A stretch of DNA of 45,534 bases, taken from an uncultured Alphaproteobacteria bacterium. GTDB taxonomy: Bacteria > Pseudomonadota > Alphaproteobacteria > Rhizobiales > Aestuariivirgaceae. The translations under genes and the position numbers were made by a program. The stretch is from NCBI GenBank assembly GCA_937873445.1, contig CALMWF010000010.1:1-45534 (forward strand), given 5' to 3'. The notes beneath the pieces were generated by a model. It made no database searches and was not told where the DNA came from. It saw nothing but the letters and a program-made list of their open reading frames with translations. Positions 43,515 to 45,534 of the stretch are shown one piece after another (positions within the stretch are counted from its first letter, which is position 1; every line of letters begins with the position of its first letter).

Positions 43515-45534
43515 GCGGGAACAAGGTCATCTCCCTCGATGCCTGGCGCGACTTCAACGACGCCGCGCCGCAGGCCGATCCGTTCGACATCGAGCCGGAT
43601 CCCGAGCAGATCGCCGTCTTTCTCGATGTGGTCTTCGGTTACTGCGATGGCTGGGTGCCCTTGCGCGGGTTCGTGGACAAGGGCCAAGGCATCGACGGCC
43701 GACCCCACAACGCCTGGATCGAGATCGACGACAGTTTGCTGGAGAAGGCGGTTTCCTTCGCCGGTTGGGCAGCACGCGAAGGGGCGGCCTTCTATGTGGT
43801 GCCGGGAACGGTCGCCGAGACCGGCAAGGCCAAGGCCGCCGATGTCCAGCAGATGCAGACGGTCCTGGTCGACCTCGACGCCGGAGACATTGCGGCCAAG
43901 CTTGACCACCTCGTTCGTCATCTCGGCGAGCCGACACTGCTCGTCGAAAGTGGCGGCCGGACACCGGACGGTCTCGACAAGCTGCATGTCTGGTGGCGCT
44001 TGAGCGAACCGGCCGAGGGCGAGGACATCGCGCTTCTCTGTCGGCTGCGCGGTGACATTGCGGTCAAGGTCGGCGGCGACACGCATTTCCGATCGGCCCA
44101 CCAGCCGATCCGCCTGGCTGGTTCGGTCTATCACAAGGGCGGGTTCAAGCGCCTGGTCAACATCCGCCGCCACAGCCCGCGGGTCGAGGTCCATCTGCGC
44201 GACTTCGCCGAGCTCGTCGCCGACATGCCGCCGCTTGCCGGGGTCGGATCCGAGCCAGGCCCCTCTACGGACAAACCGTCGATCACCGATGTCCTGACGA
44301 CGCCGGTCCGCGAAGGCGGATCAGACGATTGGACCCGCTTCCAGGGGGCGAGCGCCGCCATCGGCCACTACGTCCGCATGGCCCATGAAGGGCGGATGGG
44401 CCGCGACGAGGCCTGGGAGGCGATCTGCCAGTACAACGCCGCGATGCTGCGCCCGAGCTGGGCGCTGGAGCGGCTGGCATCGGAGGCGCAGCGCCTGTGG
44501 CGGCTGCACGAAGAGCGGCATGGGCCGCCGCTGGAGCGGTTGGCGGTTTCGCCGATGTCGCCATTGCCGACTTTCACGCTCGGCAAGCTCCTTGACGACA
44601 GGAGCCCGATGCCGGCCGACATCATCGGGCCGCGCGTGCTGACGCCAGGTGGAATGCTGGTCCTTGGCGGCGCGCCCAAGGTCGGCAAGAGCGACTTCCT
44701 GATCAGCCTGCTGGTGCACATGGCGGCCGGCATCCCGTTCCTCGGCTTCGCGCCGTGCCGCCCGTTGCGGATCTTCTATCTGCAGGCCGAGATCCAGTAC
44801 CACTATCTGCGCGAGCGGCTTCAGGGCATCCGGCTCGACCCGGCGCTGCTCTCCGCCGCCCGCGACAATCTGGTCGCGACGCCGAAGGTCCGAATGCTGC
44901 TCGATGCGGGCGGTGTTTCGCGCGCCGTTGCCGCCGCCCGGGCGCATTACGGCCATGGCGCGCCCGACATCCTCTGCATCGATCCAATCCGCAACCTTTT
45001 CGATGGTGGCCCGGATGGCGGCGGCGAGAACGACAACACGGCGATGCTGTTCTTCCTGCAGGAACGTGTCGAGGTGTTCAGGGATTCGGTGGCGCCGGAC
45101 GCCGGGCTGATCCTCTGCCACCACACCCGCAAGATCACCAAGAAGCAGCTGGCCGAGGATCCGTTCATGGCGCTCTCGGGCGCTGGAAGCCTGCGCAGCT
45201 TCTATACCTCCGGCATCATCATGCACCGGCCGGACGAAGAACGTCCGGAGCGGATGCTGCATTTCGAGCTGCGCAACGGCCCGGGCATCGAGCCGAAGAT
45301 CATCGACAAGACCGACGGACGCTGGGTGGAAGTCGACCGTTCGGGCGAGCGGCTGGTGCGCAAATCGCTGGGCGAACGGCTCGATGCCGAGCGCGTGCGC
45401 AAGCACGATGTCATCCTCGGCATTCTTCTCGACGAAGCGCTCGCAGGCCGCCTCTACACCATCAACCAGTTCGCGGAGGCGTTCGAGAACCGCGGCGGGC
45501 TTGGCGGCAAGGACACGATCCGGGACCGCCTGAA
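43511..45534 (+). CDS. Primase-helicase (RepA-like AAA ATPase), truncated by the window edge
   Basis: At least 674 residues with no stop before 45534. The N-terminal part has a primase-like region: VLVDLDAGDIAAKL, LLVESGGRTPDGLDKLHVWW and FRSAHQPIRLAGSVYHK, resembling RepB/primase-polymerase domains. The C-terminal part is a RecA-like helicase with Walker A GGAPKVGKS at 386-394, Walker B ILCIDPIRNLFDGG, the sensor ILCHHTRK, and SGAGSLRSFYTSGI. Such two-domain proteins start phage or plasmid replication. ATG 43511 overlaps the nuclease stop by 4 bases. Its C-terminus and everything after it lie outside the window. Confidence 0.9.
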   Translation, partial: MSGNKVISLDAWRDFNDAAPQADPFDIEPDPEQIAVFLDVVFGYCDGWVPLRGFVDKGQGIDGRPHNAWIEIDDSLLEKAVSFAGWAAREGAAFYVVPGTVAETGKAKAADVQQMQTVLVDLDAGDIAAKLDHLVRHLGEPTLLVESGGRTPDGLDKLHVWWRLSEPAEGEDIALLCRLRGDIAVKVGGDTHFRSAHQPIRLAGSVYHKGGFKRLVNIRRHSPRVEVHLRDFAELVADMPPLAGVGSEPGPSTDKPSITDVLTTPVREGGSDDWTRFQGASAAIGHYVRMAHEGRMGRDEAWEAICQYNAAMLRPSWALERLASEAQRLWRLHEERHGPPLERLAVSPMSPLPTFTLGKLLDDRSPMPADIIGPRVLTPGGMLVLGGAPKVGKSDFLISLLVHMAAGIPFLGFAPCRPLRIFYLQAEIQYHYLRERLQGIRLDPALLSAARDNLVATPKVRMLLDAGGVSRAVAAARAHYGHGAPDILCIDPIRNLFDGGPDGGGENDNTAMLFFLQERVEVFRDSVAPDAGLILCHHTRKITKKQLAEDPFMALSGAGSLRSFYTSGIIMHRPDEERPERMLHFELRNGPGIEPKIIDKTDGRWVEVDRSGERLVRKSLGERLDAERVRKHDVILGILLDEALAGRLYTINQFAEAFENRGGLGGKDTIRDRL

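Larger units (their letters stand above)
27160..45534. mobile_element. Integrated element (prophage or phage-derived island), right end outside window
   Basis: Everything to the right of tRNA-Ser is accessory: a kinase cassette, large serine recombinase with DUF2924, XRE repressor with ImmA protease, excisionase-like HTH, Sak4-like ATPase, DUF669-like protein, superfamily II helicase, PD-(D/E)XK nuclease and primase-helicase. This is a phage-style control and DNA-metabolism set. Base composition is mosaic: lower GC at 27.2-29.4 kb, high GC beyond 37.7 kb. No structural phage genes and no second attachment site are seen, so the type and right end are unresolved. The left boundary at the tRNA is inferred from gene content. 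Confidence 0.75.

Overview
The window is chromosomal DNA of a GC-rich alphaproteobacterium. This rests on the gene order hemC-hemD-mitofilin-like-hemY, the divergent tsaD-gpsA-YciI-EVE cluster, an ETF-beta lysine methyltransferase homologue, and adjacent sdhCDAB and acnA. The species cannot be named from sequence alone. Positions 1 to about 27,070 look like vertically inherited core genome. From about 27,160 to the right edge the content is a mosaic integrated element, probably a prophage or phage-derived island.

Core part, left to right. A minus-strand efflux operon (TetR, HlyD adaptor, ABC ATPase, ABC-2 permease cut by the window edge) follows an MFS transporter. Next come tRNA-Thr(CGT), a small membrane protein and the minus-strand heme operon hemC-hemD-Mic60-like-hemY. 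Divergent from hemC is a compact plus-strand operon: tsaD, gpsA, a YciI-family gene, an EVE-domain gene and a methyltransferase. Acetyl-CoA synthetase follows with a strong terminator, then two tandem L,D-transpeptidases, an extensin-like protein and trxC on the minus strand. The sdhC-sdhD-sdhA-ridA-sdhB operon has an unusual RidA gene inside it. A small cupin, aconitase, a DUF1223 protein and aspartate-semialdehyde dehydrogenase complete the core, which ends at tRNA-Ser(CGA).

Accessory part. The first cargo after tRNA-Ser is a tightly coupled cassette of a small RuvC-like-fold protein, a soluble Ser/Thr protein kinase and a 61-residue basic protein, in visibly lower-GC DNA. It is the best candidate here for an undescribed system, perhaps a defence system. 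A secreted thermonuclease and two hypothetical genes follow. Then comes a minus-strand block with four genes joined by 4-base overlaps (small protein, DUF2924, large serine recombinase, HTH protein), preceded upstream by an XRE repressor and ImmA/IrrE protease pair. Divergent from that pair is an operon of a DUF2188 protein and two unrecognised proteins of 395 and 314 residues.

The right end is a plus-strand phage-type DNA metabolism module: an excisionase-like HTH protein, two small proteins, a Sak4-like ATPase, a DUF669-like putative single-strand-binding protein, a superfamily II helicase, two Cys-rich small proteins, a PD-(D/E)XK nuclease with a probable Fe-S cluster, and a primase-helicase that runs off the window. 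No capsid, tail or lysis genes are visible, so the far end of the element lies beyond position 45,534.
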